NCBI RefSeq assembly: GCF_009884975.1
Contig: NZ_CP041970.1
Coordinates: 1,550,001 to 1,614,000, forward strand
Source: Acinetobacter dispersus
GTDB taxonomy: Bacteria; Pseudomonadota; Gammaproteobacteria; Pseudomonadales; Moraxellaceae
Reading direction: 5' to 3'
DNA: 64,000 bases
Part shown: one piece after another, positions 8,556 to 18,069 of the stretch
How the letters are laid out: each line of letters starts with the position of its first letter
How positions within the stretch are numbered: position 1 is the first letter of the stretch
Made by a program: the position numbers and the translations under genes
The notes under the pieces: model-generated
Told to the model about the DNA's origin: nothing
Databases searched by the model: none
Seen by the model: the letters and a program-made list of their open reading frames with translations, nothing else

Positions 8556-9356
8556 TTATAAAAAGACAAATAACAGAATAATACCCAGCACAATACGGTA
8601 CCAAGCAAATACTCGTAAAGTATGACGCTCAACAAACTTTACCAATGCACTCACAACCAATAATGCAGAAATAAAGGCTGCTACAAAACCAACTGCAATA
8701 TTTAGCATATTGTCTTGTGTCAATACGTCTGCATTTCGTGCCAAATCAAATACGGCCGCACCCAACATTGTCGGCATCGCCAAGAAGAACGAAAACTCTG
8801 TCGCTGCCTTACGAGATAAACCAGAGAACATCCCACCCACGATGGTCGCACCTGAACGTGAAGTCCCCGGAATCATCGCAACACATTGTGCACAACCCAC
8901 CAAGAATGCTTGTTTATAAGTAATCTTGGTCGCATCTGTCGTTTTATGATCAAAATTCTTAGACTCGACCCAGAAGATAATCAAACCACCGACAATTAAA
9001 GCAACGGCAACCACAAGCGGGCTAAACAAAACGCTTTTAATAAAGTCAACCGCGAAAATACCAATCACGACTGCTGGAATAAAAGCGAGTAAGACACTAA
9101 AAGCAAAGTGCCGTGCTTCCGCATCCCCACTAAAGAAACCTTTGACCAAGTCAAAAATCTTTTGACGATACAACCAGCATACAGCCAAAATCGCACCAAG
9201 CTGAATAACAACTTCAAAAACACGACCATCATCTGAATGAAAGTCGATCATATGACCAAATAAAATCAAATGACCTGTGCTTGAAATGGGTAAGAATTCG
9301 GTAAGACCCTCAATAAAACCTAAAAATAAGGCTTTTAAAATTTCAATATGTTCCAT
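8556..9356 (-). CDS. uppP: Undecaprenyl-diphosphatase (bacA/uppP)
   Basis: Integral membrane phosphatase that recycles undecaprenyl diphosphate to the monophosphate carrier used for peptidoglycan, LPS and capsule synthesis; overproduction gives bacitracin resistance. The 266-residue length is typical. Signature [14 protein letters not shown] covers residues 16-29, with E16, E20 and H29 as catalytic residues, and PGTSRSGAT covers 163-171 with the phosphate-binding R167. About eight hydrophobic segments follow the known inverted-repeat topology. It is monocistronic here. Confidence 0.97.
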   Translation of the reverse strand: MEHIEILKALFLGFIEGLTEFLPISSTGHLILFGHMIDFHSDDGRVFEVVIQLGAILAVCWLYRQKIFDLVKGFFSGDAEARHFAFSVLLAFIPAVVIGIFAVDFIKSVLFSPLVVAVALIVGGLIIFWVESKNFDHKTTDATKITYKQAFLVGCAQCVAMIPGTSRSGATIVGGMFSGLSRKAATEFSFFLAMPTMLGAAVFDLARNADVLTQDNMLNIAVGFVAAFISALLVVSALVKFVERHTLRVFAWYRIVLGIILLFVFL

Positions 9357-9483
9357 AACTTACTCAAAAGTACGTAATACAAGAATAAAAATAAATGGCA
9401 AGCTTACCCTGAAAGCTGAGCATTTTATGTGATTGTCAGGTAACGTTTTCGCAAAAAGATTCAGACCAATACAGCAACTGCTC

Positions 9484-11364
9484 TTAAATAATCATCAAAC
9501 TGTTTTTCTTTTGCATTTGTTCGACCACTTCATGGGTATCGAAACCTAAGCGCCAATACAAAAGCTCCAAAACATCTAATTCATCTTGGGTAATAATCCG
9601 ATCGTTCCAGAGACATCTTTCAGCAATTGACAAGATATTGAGGCGGTCACGTAACAGCAAACCAGAGACATCATTTAAGATTTCTGCCAAGTCCAATGGC
9701 TCATCTGAAATATCTGCATAGGTTTGCATTTCATCTTCAGTTAAAAGCATCTGCAAGATACGTTCACGAACTTCGAGCTGGTTTGGACTATTAATTTGCT
9801 GTACATGCAGTAATGCATCGATCAAATGTACGATCTGAGATTTGACATCTTCAAAAGCCGCAGGCAAATGCGCAGGCATTAAATTCAGTTCCTGCTTTAC
9901 GCGTTCCAATAACAATGCATCAAGTAAACCAACTTCGCCGTCTTCTTGAATAATACAAGCCAGCTTGGTTAGGAACTGACGCGCAATACTGGTTGGCATA
10001 TGCCCAATATTTTTACAGGCATCATGGAAAATCTGAACATGGATACGACCATCCAGATTTAACAATGCATCGACAATCGCATGGCTGACAGGTGCTTCTT
10101 GCGGAATAAATTCACGGTACTGACGAATCATCAAAATCGCGACCATCACCTCACGAGAACCCGTGGCTGTCTGCATCGCGCGTTGAATCAACTCCGGTCG
10201 CTTTTTATTCTTACGGATTTCAGGATTAAGCGGTTTAATTGCATCATTCAAAGCAAAACTGATCGGGGATAAACGCAATAACGGCAACGGTTGAGGCGAA
10301 CTCCATGGTATGGTCATATCCGCGCTTTCTTCCTCTAATGAGCGGAATAAGCTGAACAGTGGTCGATTACGAAGCTTACGTAGATTTTCTAATTGTAGAT
10401 CTTGCAACAAAGTTGGATTTAATTCGTAAATTCGCTCTTTAATACTGGGATGAATATTCATCCAGCTCTGCGGACTCAGTGAGTTGGCAAAACACATATG
10501 TGAGATCGATTCAGAGTAGGCACTATGAATCTGGGAACCAGAATGATGCACATAAATCCGTAATAAGGTTTGCACATTGGCATTGTTATTCATCAAGTGC
10601 ATAGTCTTGAGATCATTACGGAAAGTTCGACCACTTAAGGTGAGATATTTAATACAACGTGTAATTAAAATACCTAAGCTACCAATCAGCCAAATCACCC
10701 CACCAATTGCAACAAAGATGGTCTCAAACTTATTTCGGTAAGATGTTGCATAAGGATTATAGCCTGCTTGAGCAAGCTTACTACCCCACTGACTAAAGGT
10801 TGTTAAGCCACTATATAAAATTTTAAGCTTGGTATTTTCAACAGCTTCGCCAGATAAAATCTGATTAAACTCATAACTGAGTAAACCATAAAGCTCAAGT
10901 TCATCCAGATTCTGTAGTGCGCCCCAAGTGAGAATGATCACGATGTCTTGTGATCTAAAACCTGCAGTTAAAGCATTGACCCCAACCTCATCAGGTAACA
11001 CATAGACTGCTGGGGTATCAATATTAAAACTTTTAGCAACCTGATCTACAACTTTTAATGCAGTACTTTCTTCAGGTGTACTTTCATCAAAAACTAAACG
11101 TCTTGCTTTCAACTGTTTTGCCAGTGAGTGACCGCCCTCACGTAATACATATAACTCTGCACCTACAGACCAAAACAAGACGAAAATAAGGACGACAATG
11201 AAATAAGGACTAAGAACATGCCACCAAATCGGCTGTGTATAATCAAAGAAATGAACGACTAAACCCAAAATTAAATTGAGAATAAAGACGGTTAATAACA
11301 TTGCGATAAGGCAGAAACTGACTGACCATGCAATATTCTTATTTTCAATTAAATAATGGCTCAT
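9484..11364 (-). CDS. M48-family-like membrane protein with degenerate HExxH and TerB-like C-terminus
   Basis: About 626 residues. There are two transmembrane helices near the N-terminus (about 15-42 and 52-72) and another pair near 215-245. The region 95-180 aligns by eye with M48 (HtpX-like) peptidases, including a VNALTAGF segment and the helix that should carry HExxH. Here that helix reads LLSYEFNQIL (Y167, E168, Q171 counting from the upstream TTG), so both zinc-binding histidines are missing and protease activity is unlikely. The C-terminal 200 residues are helical and contain two TerB-like stretches (ACIIQEDGEVGLLDALLL and CLWNDRIITQDELDVLELL). The ATG at 11364 is chosen; a TTG 9 bases upstream is possible. 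Function is unknown. Confidence 0.75.
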   Translation of the reverse strand: MSHYLIENKNIAWSVSFCLIAMLLTVFILNLILGLVVHFFDYTQPIWWHVLSPYFIVVLIFVLFWSVGAELYVLREGGHSLAKQLKARRLVFDESTPEESTALKVVDQVAKSFNIDTPAVYVLPDEVGVNALTAGFRSQDIVIILTWGALQNLDELELYGLLSYEFNQILSGEAVENTKLKILYSGLTTFSQWGSKLAQAGYNPYATSYRNKFETIFVAIGGVIWLIGSLGILITRCIKYLTLSGRTFRNDLKTMHLMNNNANVQTLLRIYVHHSGSQIHSAYSESISHMCFANSLSPQSWMNIHPSIKERIYELNPTLLQDLQLENLRKLRNRPLFSLFRSLEEESADMTIPWSSPQPLPLLRLSPISFALNDAIKPLNPEIRKNKKRPELIQRAMQTATGSREVMVAILMIRQYREFIPQEAPVSHAIVDALLNLDGRIHVQIFHDACKNIGHMPTSIARQFLTKLACIIQEDGEVGLLDALLLERVKQELNLMPAHLPAAFEDVKSQIVHLIDALLHVQQINSPNQLEVRERILQMLLTEDEMQTYADISDEPLDLAEILNDVSGLLLRDRLNILSIAERCLWNDRIITQDELDVLELLYWRLGFDTHEVVEQMQKKNSLMII

Positions 11365-11434
11365 TTCTCTCAATGTAAGTTTTCCCGATTACATTGTTTC
11401 AGTTAAGTTTCCCGTACCCACTATCATAAAATAA

Positions 11435-11457
11435 AAAAGCGGGAAATTCCCGCTTTT
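11435..11457 (-). terminator. purF terminator
   Basis: Stem AAAAGCGGGAA / TTCCCGCTTTT just after the purF stop, with runs of A and T on either side. It ends the pyrD-cvpA-purF unit. Confidence 0.9.
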
Positions 11458-11473
11458 CTATAGATTAAGATGA

Positions 11474-13012
11474 TTACTCTTCTTTAATCCCTGTTAAATC
11501 AACTGATGCTGCATCAATATTGACATCGATATAGCCATCAGATTTACTTTTTGCAGCGTCACTACGTTTTTGCTCTAGTGCGTCAAGATATGCCTTATCA
11601 ATACCACCAGCGACATAGACACCATCAAACACTGAGCAATCAAACTCAGTTAAATCAGGTACCTTGCTGGTACGAACCGCATTTTTCAAATCTTCCAAAT
11701 CTTGGAAAATTAAACGGTCTGCACCGATGTTTTCACGGATTTCTTCGACTGTACGACCTGACGCAATCAACTCAGCCTTCGCAGGCATATCAATACCGTA
11801 CACATTTGGATATTTCACCATTGGCGCAGCCGAAGCGAAGAATACTTTCTTCGCACCAGAATCACGTGCCATCTGGATAATTTCATTACATGTGGTACCA
11901 CGAACAATTGAGTCATCGACCAACAGTACATTCTTGTCTTTAAACTCAAGTTCTACAGGGTTCAATTTTTGACGAACCGATTTTTTACGTTGCTGCTGAC
12001 CCGGCATAATGAAGGTACGTCCGATATAACGGTTTTTCATAAAACCTTCACGGAATTTCACACCTAAAATATTTGCCAGCTCTAATGCAGAGGTACGACT
12101 GGTATCTGGAATTGGAATCACAACATCAATATCATGCTGTTCGCCCCATTCTTTCAAGATTTTATAAGCCAGCTTTTCACCCATTTTTAAACGGGCTTTA
12201 TAAACTGAAATTCCATCAATAATGGCATCTGGACGAGCAAAATACACATATTCAAAAATACATGGACGGTATTCAGGATTCACAGCGCATTGTTTGGTAA
12301 ACAACTGCCCTTCTGAATCAATAAAAATCGCTTCGCCTGGTGCGATATCACGTTCAACTTTGAAACCGAGTGCTGTAATCGCAACAGATTCGGAGGCAAT
12401 GATATATTCAACACCTTGTTCAGTTTCACGAGAACCATACACCAAAGGACGAATCCCGTTCGGATCACGAAAACCAACTAAACCATGACCTGTAATCATC
12501 GCTACAACACCATAAGCCCCTTTACAACGCTCGTGTACGCGAGATACGGTGTGGAAAATATCATCCGGGCTTGGGTTTAAAGTTCTGATCTTCTGCAGCT
12601 CATGTGCGAAAACATTCAGTAAAACTTCTGAATCTGAATCAGTATTCATATGACGTAAATCTGTTTTAAACAGATCGTCATGAATTTCGGCAGCGTTGGT
12701 CAAGTTCCCATTATGAGCAAGCGTAATGCCATAAGGTGAGTTCACATAAAATGGTTGCGCTTCAGCACTGCTTGATGAACCAGCAGTTGGGTAACGAACG
12801 TGTCCGATCCCGTAGTTACCAAGCAATGCACGCATATGACGCGTATGGAATACATCACGTACCATACCGTTATCTTTGCGGAGGAATAAACGCCCTTGAT
12901 GGCAGGTTACGATCCCTGCAGCATCTTGTCCTCGATGTTGCAGCATCGTTAAGGCATCAAATAACATTTGGTTCACTGGTGATTTACCGGCTATCCCAAC
13001 AACTCCACACAT
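11474..13012 (-). CDS. purF: Amidophosphoribosyltransferase
   Basis: First committed enzyme of purine synthesis: PRPP plus glutamine gives phosphoribosylamine. Its 512 residues are close to the family norm (about 505). Cys2 in MCGVVG is the N-terminal nucleophile of the glutaminase domain, exposed after Met removal. R73-containing HVRYPTAG and NGNL complete that site. The phosphoribosyltransferase domain carries the PRPP loop [10 protein letters not shown] at 365-374. It lies 24 bases downstream of cvpA, the same cvpA-purF linkage seen in enterobacteria. No PurR operator could be recognised. Confidence 0.98.
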   Translation of the reverse strand: MCGVVGIAGKSPVNQMLFDALTMLQHRGQDAAGIVTCHQGRLFLRKDNGMVRDVFHTRHMRALLGNYGIGHVRYPTAGSSSSAEAQPFYVNSPYGITLAHNGNLTNAAEIHDDLFKTDLRHMNTDSDSEVLLNVFAHELQKIRTLNPSPDDIFHTVSRVHERCKGAYGVVAMITGHGLVGFRDPNGIRPLVYGSRETEQGVEYIIASESVAITALGFKVERDIAPGEAIFIDSEGQLFTKQCAVNPEYRPCIFEYVYFARPDAIIDGISVYKARLKMGEKLAYKILKEWGEQHDIDVVIPIPDTSRTSALELANILGVKFREGFMKNRYIGRTFIMPGQQQRKKSVRQKLNPVELEFKDKNVLLVDDSIVRGTTCNEIIQMARDSGAKKVFFASAAPMVKYPNVYGIDMPAKAELIASGRTVEEIRENIGADRLIFQDLEDLKNAVRTSKVPDLTEFDCSVFDGVYVAGGIDKAYLDALEQKRSDAAKSKSDGYIDVNIDAASVDLTGIKEE

Positions 13013-13036
13013 AGCAACCTCGCGACAAGCTAGCGA

Positions 13037-13630
13037 TTAATAAAAAGGATTTTTCGTCGAATGATCAGAACGCTGATCCACTGAAGCACGTTCTGACTGG
13101 TCCATTTCAGTCGAAGGGCGATGTAACAACGCGCCTTCCGATGTCATTTGATTTAAAGCTTGATTTGCTGCATCTTTGGACAATTCAGTTGCCAAAGGTG
13201 CATAAGGTAATAGAATTTGTACAAATTTAGACTGTTTCCAGTGCGGTGAACTCTCAACCCAAGGCCCTAAACCCTGCATTGCGATCAGTACAATCAGTAG
13301 TCCTTTGAGAGAACCAAATGCACCACCTGCTAAACGATTTAATGGGCCCAATTTCAGACTTTTCAAGAGCCCATTGAGTAATGCAGACACAATCCATGTA
13401 CACACCACAATGATCAACACAATAAAGGCAAATGCTGCAATTTTTTGCACAACAGGGTCTTGGCTTAAACTGCTCATCGCAGGTGCCAAAACCACAGCGT
13501 ATTTTGCCCCAACGATCAATGCGAATATCCATCCGATCAAGTTCGCAAAGGCTTTGATAAATCCTTGACGCAAACCGTTCAGCCCTCCAATGAGCAAGAT
13601 GACCAGAATGATGATATCAAGCGTGTTCAT
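13037..13630 (-). CDS. cvpA: CvpA family membrane protein
   Basis: Named for its need in colicin V production. Its 197 residues are longer than the E. coli protein (162) because of a hydrophilic C-terminal tail (about 150-197, with MDQSERASVDQRSDHS). Four transmembrane helices occupy about residues 1-20, 30-48, 63-85 and 100-120, with the conserved G-x-x-x-G-rich first helix LIGGLNGLRQGFIKAF. Its physiological role is still unclear; links to envelope homeostasis and bile tolerance have been reported. The ATG is one base after the pyrD stop, and purF follows, so translation is probably coupled. Confidence 0.93.
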   Translation of the reverse strand: MNTLDIIILVILLIGGLNGLRQGFIKAFANLIGWIFALIVGAKYAVVLAPAMSSLSQDPVVQKIAAFAFIVLIIVVCTWIVSALLNGLLKSLKLGPLNRLAGGAFGSLKGLLIVLIAMQGLGPWVESSPHWKQSKFVQILLPYAPLATELSKDAANQALNQMTSEGALLHRPSTEMDQSERASVDQRSDHSTKNPFY

Positions 13631-13631
13631 T

Positions 13632-14639
13632 TCACACAGTCATCGCATCAACACAGTCTTTAACCAGTGTTGGGCCAGTATAAATGAGACCACTATACAC
13701 TTGTACCAAGCTTGCACCCGCTTGTTGTTTTGCAATCGCCTGTTCGCCCGCTAAAATACCACCGACACCAATTAATGGAATCTGGCCCGCCAGTACTTCA
13801 GCAAACTGAGCTAAACATTCAGTACTCTTTTCAAATACAGGCGCGCCTGACAAACCACCTGCCTCATTTCCATTCGGCAAGTTTTCTACACCATCACGTC
13901 CTAATGTCGTATTGGTTACGATCAGGCCATCGATTTTGAATTGCAATAATTGTGCAGCAATGAATTGAATATCTTCTGCTGTTAAATCAGGTGCGACTTT
14001 AAGTACGAGAGGAACATAGTGATTATATTGGTTTGCCAGTTCGAGTTGACGCTCTTTTAAAGTTTGCAGCAACTCTGTCAGCGCATCGCCACTTTGGAGA
14101 CTACGCAAATTTTTAGTATTTGGTGATGAAATATTAACAGTAATATAAGAAGCGTAATTATAAACTTTTTCAAGGCAGATGAGATAATCTGAAACCGCAT
14201 CTTCAACAGGTGTATCCGCATTTTTGCCGATATTAATTCCCAAAACACCTTTAAACTTTGCAGCTTTTACATTTTCAATCAGTTTATCGACACCGTCATT
14301 ATTAAAACCCATACGGTTAATAATCGCTTTTGCTTGAGGGATACGGAATAAACGTGGTTGAGGGTTGCCTGCTTGCGGGCGCGGCGTAATGGTTCCAATC
14401 TCGATAAAACCAAAACCGAGTGCAGCTAAAGCATCAATATGTGCACCATTTTTATCTAACCCAGCGGCAAGACCAACAGGATTTGGAAATTCAATCCCCA
14501 TACAGGTCACAGGTTTCGCTGCAACTTTTTGATGCATAAAGCCGAGTTTATGGGCCTTATCTAGCATAGAGAGTGTCAGTTCATGTGCACGCTCTGGCGC
14601 TAAAGTAAACAACAAAGGGCGAGCCAATGAATATAACAT
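13632..14639 (-). CDS. pyrD: Dihydroorotate dehydrogenase (quinone), class 2
   Basis: Fourth step of pyrimidine synthesis, oxidising dihydroorotate with FMN and passing electrons to membrane quinone. The chosen ATG gives [20 protein letters not shown], which matches the amphipathic membrane-binding N-terminus of class 2 enzymes; a GTG three codons upstream would only add residues. The barrel has [10 protein letters not shown] near 60, the catalytic-serine loop [14 protein letters not shown] near 173-186, and the FMN-binding GVGGI and VQVYSGLIY at the C-terminus. It is followed after one base by cvpA and then purF, so pyrimidine and purine genes share a transcript. Confidence 0.97.
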   Translation of the reverse strand: MLYSLARPLLFTLAPERAHELTLSMLDKAHKLGFMHQKVAAKPVTCMGIEFPNPVGLAAGLDKNGAHIDALAALGFGFIEIGTITPRPQAGNPQPRLFRIPQAKAIINRMGFNNDGVDKLIENVKAAKFKGVLGINIGKNADTPVEDAVSDYLICLEKVYNYASYITVNISSPNTKNLRSLQSGDALTELLQTLKERQLELANQYNHYVPLVLKVAPDLTAEDIQFIAAQLLQFKIDGLIVTNTTLGRDGVENLPNGNEAGGLSGAPVFEKSTECLAQFAEVLAGQIPLIGVGGILAGEQAIAKQQAGASLVQVYSGLIYTGPTLVKDCVDAMTV

Positions 14640-14727
14640 ACCAATCACAGTCTACTGATTTTCAAGTAGGCATATTATAGGCATAGGCGTATCAAAACAC
14701 CATGCCTGACATAGGGTTTTTAATTGC

Positions 14728-15207
14728 TTACTGTACTGTTGCAGTTAATTTAATCTGATTATTGTTAGAGACCATATCCATTTTTTGAATACTGATGCCC
14801 ATTTGAGACAGCTGCATCAAAAAATTAGCCAGTACAGCATAATTCTGATGTTCCGCAACAAGCTGAATCTGCTCACCATTTTGCTGTGAAGAAACAGCCA
14901 AACCCTGCTGTTGGGCCGTTCGCTGTATTTTATCTGCTGCAGTCAATCCCACATCATTTGCTGGCTTCATTGTCGCCGCATTACTCTGCATCCACACGGT
15001 TAGATCTTTTAATTCATTTAACCGTTTTTGTTGTTGATCTGCCAATGCATGCGTTTTCCACAAAGCGAAACCAATCACCGTCACAATGACAAAAATGGTG
15101 GTAAAAATCACCATCACTCGTTCACGAACAGATAAGCCTTGTAGATATTCATTTAACGCTTCAATTTTCTGATCAAAGCTATTTTGTAATCGTGTTAATG
15201 CTTTCAT
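14728..15207 (-). CDS. gspM: Type II secretion system protein M
   Basis: Inner-membrane assembly-platform component of the type II secretion system. Its 159 residues comprise a short cytoplasmic N-terminus, one transmembrane helix at about 31-50 (VMVIFTTIFVIVTVIGFALW) and a periplasmic ferredoxin-like domain with FLMQLSQMGISIQKMDMVS, as in GspM/XcpZ. The start overlaps the gspL stop, so the two partners are translationally coupled; GspL and GspM form a heterodimer in the membrane. No other gsp genes are in the window. Confidence 0.88.
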   Translation of the reverse strand: MKALTRLQNSFDQKIEALNEYLQGLSVRERVMVIFTTIFVIVTVIGFALWKTHALADQQQKRLNELKDLTVWMQSNAATMKPANDVGLTAADKIQRTAQQQGLAVSSQQNGEQIQLVAEHQNYAVLANFLMQLSQMGISIQKMDMVSNNNQIKLTATVQ

Positions 15208-16346
15208 TATTTTACTTTTACCACCCCAATTGCGCCAACCGTATCCGCCTGAACATTGCCTAATTCAGCTTGGAAACCTTGTTGATTTAATTGTTGAGTT
15301 AATCCTTGTAAATCATCCGCAGATTTTGCTTTGAGTGACATAGCCAAAGTTGAAGCATCATAACTCACCTGCTGAGCAACGATTTGTTTTTGCATCAAAA
15401 TTGGCCCAACGCGGCTTAACAGCGAAAGTGCTTGCGTATCGCCAAGTTGGCTCATACGTAATTGGCTTTCAAACTGGCTTTTAATATTTTGTTCGGTGAC
15501 ACGACTATTTTCACCAAACCAAGATTTATACTGCTCAATCGCTTGGCTTGCGGTTTGATCCGCAACTTTTTTCAGTTTTGACCAACGTAAAGCATCATAA
15601 CCCAATTGCACCACAATCACAGCCAAGAGGACTGCGGCTGCAGCTTTCCAATAACCAGACCACTGCACTTCTGCATTTTTTGATTTAGGTAGAACATTAA
15701 ATGGATGCTGTTTAGGCCTTAACAATTGTTCAAATTGATAACTGAATTCGATCCGCTGATCTTTACTCGATGCAGTCGCGAGGCTATCAAGTTGACTGGT
15801 ATTCAGGTTGGCAAATTTATACTGTGTTTCTGCAGCCTGAAACTCTAGGAACAAACCTAAATCATCAACAGAGTTACCTGTCCATGCATTTTCTCTCACC
15901 AATAAGTGATCGTACAGGTTGAGCAACACCACTTGATTCGGTTCTGGTTCTGGTAAAATCAAAAAGTCTGGTAAAAATGCTGCTATCTGGATCGGCAAAA
16001 GACTCAGTGCATGTTGCCACGTTTCAATCGTAGATTGTGCAACACCCAAGATATTGAGTTGATCATTATGAAAATGATGTACAACCTTCATATGGTCAAT
16101 CGGTAAGGTGACAAACTCTTCCAAGAGATATTTGATGCCCTCTTGCCCCAATTGTTTGTAATGCGCCTTGGTCATTGATTGTTGTAATAATTGCGCATTT
16201 CGGCTTGGAAAATAAACCACAGCCTCTTTTCCATGATGCTCTTGCAAGTCCTGAATCAACTGTTCAAGACTTTGTGCCTGCAACCAATTTTCCCCTGCCG
16301 ACCAATACCATGTTCCATTGGTTTCGGGCATCCATATATACAGCAT
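15207..16346 (-). CDS. gspL: Type II secretion system protein L
   Basis: Links the cytoplasmic ATPase GspE to the pseudopilus platform. Its 379 residues match the GspL/XcpY plan: an actin-like cytoplasmic domain with no ATPase activity (about 1-225, including YFPSRNAQLL and the DHLLVREN region), one transmembrane helix (about 233-250), and a periplasmic ferredoxin-like domain (about 290-379). The last two bases of the stop region overlap gspM. It follows sixA by 40 bases on the same strand. The split from the remaining gsp genes is usual in Acinetobacter as far as I know. Confidence 0.88.
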   Translation of the reverse strand: MLYIWMPETNGTWYWSAGENWLQAQSLEQLIQDLQEHHGKEAVVYFPSRNAQLLQQSMTKAHYKQLGQEGIKYLLEEFVTLPIDHMKVVHHFHNDQLNILGVAQSTIETWQHALSLLPIQIAAFLPDFLILPEPEPNQVVLLNLYDHLLVRENAWTGNSVDDLGLFLEFQAAETQYKFANLNTSQLDSLATASSKDQRIEFSYQFEQLLRPKQHPFNVLPKSKNAEVQWSGYWKAAAAVLLAVIVVQLGYDALRWSKLKKVADQTASQAIEQYKSWFGENSRVTEQNIKSQFESQLRMSQLGDTQALSLLSRVGPILMQKQIVAQQVSYDASTLAMSLKAKSADDLQGLTQQLNQQGFQAELGNVQADTVGAIGVVKVK

Positions 16347-16386
16347 CGGTGTTCAGTACCCTTATCCTATTGCGGATATATAAAAA

Positions 16387-16842
16387 TTATAATGTTGGTG
16401 TAAAACGATTCTTTTGTGTCGACAAACCATTCGCGATCACAGCTTGATCATAAATACGTGCTTCGGCCAATGCAAATGGATTAAAGCCTTCGTGTGTCAA
16501 TTGTTCTTCAATATGTGCCACAACATTCATATGACACACCACTGCAATCGACTCATACGGTAATTTGGATAACCATTCAATCGCATCCTTGGCATCATCA
16601 TCTGGCTTAATCTTATCGCAAATTAACACAGGAATGCCGTGAAAATGTGCCTTGATATGCGCCAAAGTTTCTTGAGCACGTAACAGTGGACTCACCACAA
16701 AAATCTCAGGTTGAATCACATCTTTTAAGAAATGTCCTGTTTGCTCAGCTTGTTGATGTCCACGTGGTGTAAGTGGACGCTGTATATCATTTCCATTGAT
16801 GGCTGGAGATGCTTCACCGTGACGAACTAAAGTTAACTGCAT
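16387..16842 (-). CDS. sixA: Phosphohistidine phosphatase SixA
   Basis: Small (151-residue) histidine-phosphatase-superfamily enzyme that removes phosphate from phosphohistidine of HPt domains or the nitrogen PTS. The catalytic RHG motif is at the N-terminus (TLVRHGEA, H8), PLTPRGHQQAE follows near 25-35, SPLLRAQETL near 53-62, and the second catalytic histidine lies in VVCHMNVV near 108. No extension is present, so it is the compact SixA type rather than a phosphoglycerate mutase. It lies between gpsA and gspL. Confidence 0.9.
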   Translation of the reverse strand: MQLTLVRHGEASPAINGNDIQRPLTPRGHQQAEQTGHFLKDVIQPEIFVVSPLLRAQETLAHIKAHFHGIPVLICDKIKPDDDAKDAIEWLSKLPYESIAVVCHMNVVAHIEEQLTHEGFNPFALAEARIYDQAVIANGLSTQKNRFTPTL

Positions 16843-16903
16843 AAAACGACCTTATTTTTTATAGCTGCATCATAACGCGAATAGATGACAGTTTTAATTA
16901 GGT

Positions 16904-16939
16904 CTGTTGATATTTCAAGCATGCATGAAATATCAACAG
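16904..16939. terminator. Long perfect hairpin behind gpsA, without T-run
   Basis: CTGTTGATATTTC (16904-16916) pairs perfectly with GAAATATCAACAG (16927-16939); one more A-T pair closes an 8-base loop containing GCATGC-like sequence. It starts 5 bases beyond the gpsA stop. There is no T-tract on the minus strand, so it could be an RNA-stabilising or processing structure rather than a simple terminator. Confidence 0.55.
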
Positions 16940-16943
16940 CCCC

Positions 16944-18017
16944 CTAGACTTCATGATGAGGTAAAACAAATTCCACATCACTGCGATGACCATTTTTCAT
17001 CAAAGACAACGCAATGGTCATTGGTGGCGCACCTTCAAAAATCACATCATACAGCGCATTGGTAATTGGCATATATACATCTAGCTCTTCCGCTTTAGTT
17101 CGCACTTGGACGATTGTATTAATCCCTTCCGCAGTTTGACCGAGCTCCTTAGTCGCTTGATCCAGTGTTTTCCCAGAACCTAATGCGAAACCAATTTGAT
17201 AGTTACGACTTAATGGACTGTTACAGGTGGCAAATAAATCTCCAACACCAGACAATCCCAAAAAGGTTAATGGATTTGCACCCTGTTTCACTGCAAAACG
17301 GCTCATCTCTGCCAACGCACGAGTGAGGATCATACTTTTGGTATTTTCACCAATTTTATAAGCCCCACCCATACCCATGGCAACTGCATAAATATTTTTT
17401 AACGCACCACCCAATTCAACACCATGCACATCGTCGCTACCAAACACGCGGAATAAAGCACTATGTAAAGCATGTTGCACCGCATAACGAACTAGTTCTG
17501 ACTCACTGGCGATAACCGTTCCTGAAGGCATACCCGCCATGATTTCTTTGGCAAGATTTGGACCAGATAAAACACCGTACGGCACTTCTGGCAGTTCTGT
17601 GCGAATAATATCGCTCATAAAACTAAAGGTTTTTGCTTCAATGCCTTTGGTCAATGAAACCACAGCCTGGGAAGTAATAAACGGCGCAATCTGTTTGAGT
17701 ACATCACGGAATGAATGGCTTGGAATGGCAACCAAAATAATATCACGATCACGTACAGCAAGCTCTAGGTCAGCCACTGCACGCAAAGCAGGTTCCAATG
17801 GATAATCAGGTAAATAGCGTTTATTGATATGCGTTTGATTAATTTCTTCCGCAACAGCAGCATCACGAATCCAAATCATGGTATCGCAACCATTTCTGGT
17901 CGCTAAATTTGCCATCGCTGTACCAAAACTACCACCGCCCAAGACCGTAATTCTTAATGCTGTTTTCTGATCTACGGCAACTGGCTCAACTAAATCACTA
18001 AAATTTAACTCTGTCAT
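16944..18017 (-). CDS. gpsA: Glycerol-3-phosphate dehydrogenase [NAD(P)+]
   Basis: Reduces dihydroxyacetone phosphate to sn-glycerol-3-phosphate for phospholipid synthesis. The NAD(P)-binding motif VLGGGSFGTAMA lies at 25-36, somewhat further in than usual because of a 20-residue hydrophilic N-terminal extension, which makes the protein 357 residues against about 340 in E. coli. The active-site lysine is in LGGALKNIYAVAMG, and the substrate-binding GLSGVGDLFATC and SRNYQIG segments are intact. It is first in a run of same-strand genes (gpsA-sixA-gspL-gspM-pyrD-cvpA-purF), though a hairpin separates it from sixA. Confidence 0.97.
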   Translation of the reverse strand: MTELNFSDLVEPVAVDQKTALRITVLGGGSFGTAMANLATRNGCDTMIWIRDAAVAEEINQTHINKRYLPDYPLEPALRAVADLELAVRDRDIILVAIPSHSFRDVLKQIAPFITSQAVVSLTKGIEAKTFSFMSDIIRTELPEVPYGVLSGPNLAKEIMAGMPSGTVIASESELVRYAVQHALHSALFRVFGSDDVHGVELGGALKNIYAVAMGMGGAYKIGENTKSMILTRALAEMSRFAVKQGANPLTFLGLSGVGDLFATCNSPLSRNYQIGFALGSGKTLDQATKELGQTAEGINTIVQVRTKAEELDVYMPITNALYDVIFEGAPPMTIALSLMKNGHRSDVEFVLPHHEV

Positions 18018-18069
18018 TTTTTATCCTGAAACGAATTTCTTTCTTTAATCATGCAAAACAAAGCTTAGG

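Noticed and set aside
9484..11364. TerB-like C-terminus and TelA-like operon as one tellurite-resistance system
   Set aside because: The genes are 5 kb apart with uppP, a desaturase and others between, and the TerB similarity is weak; no terC, terD or terZ is present.
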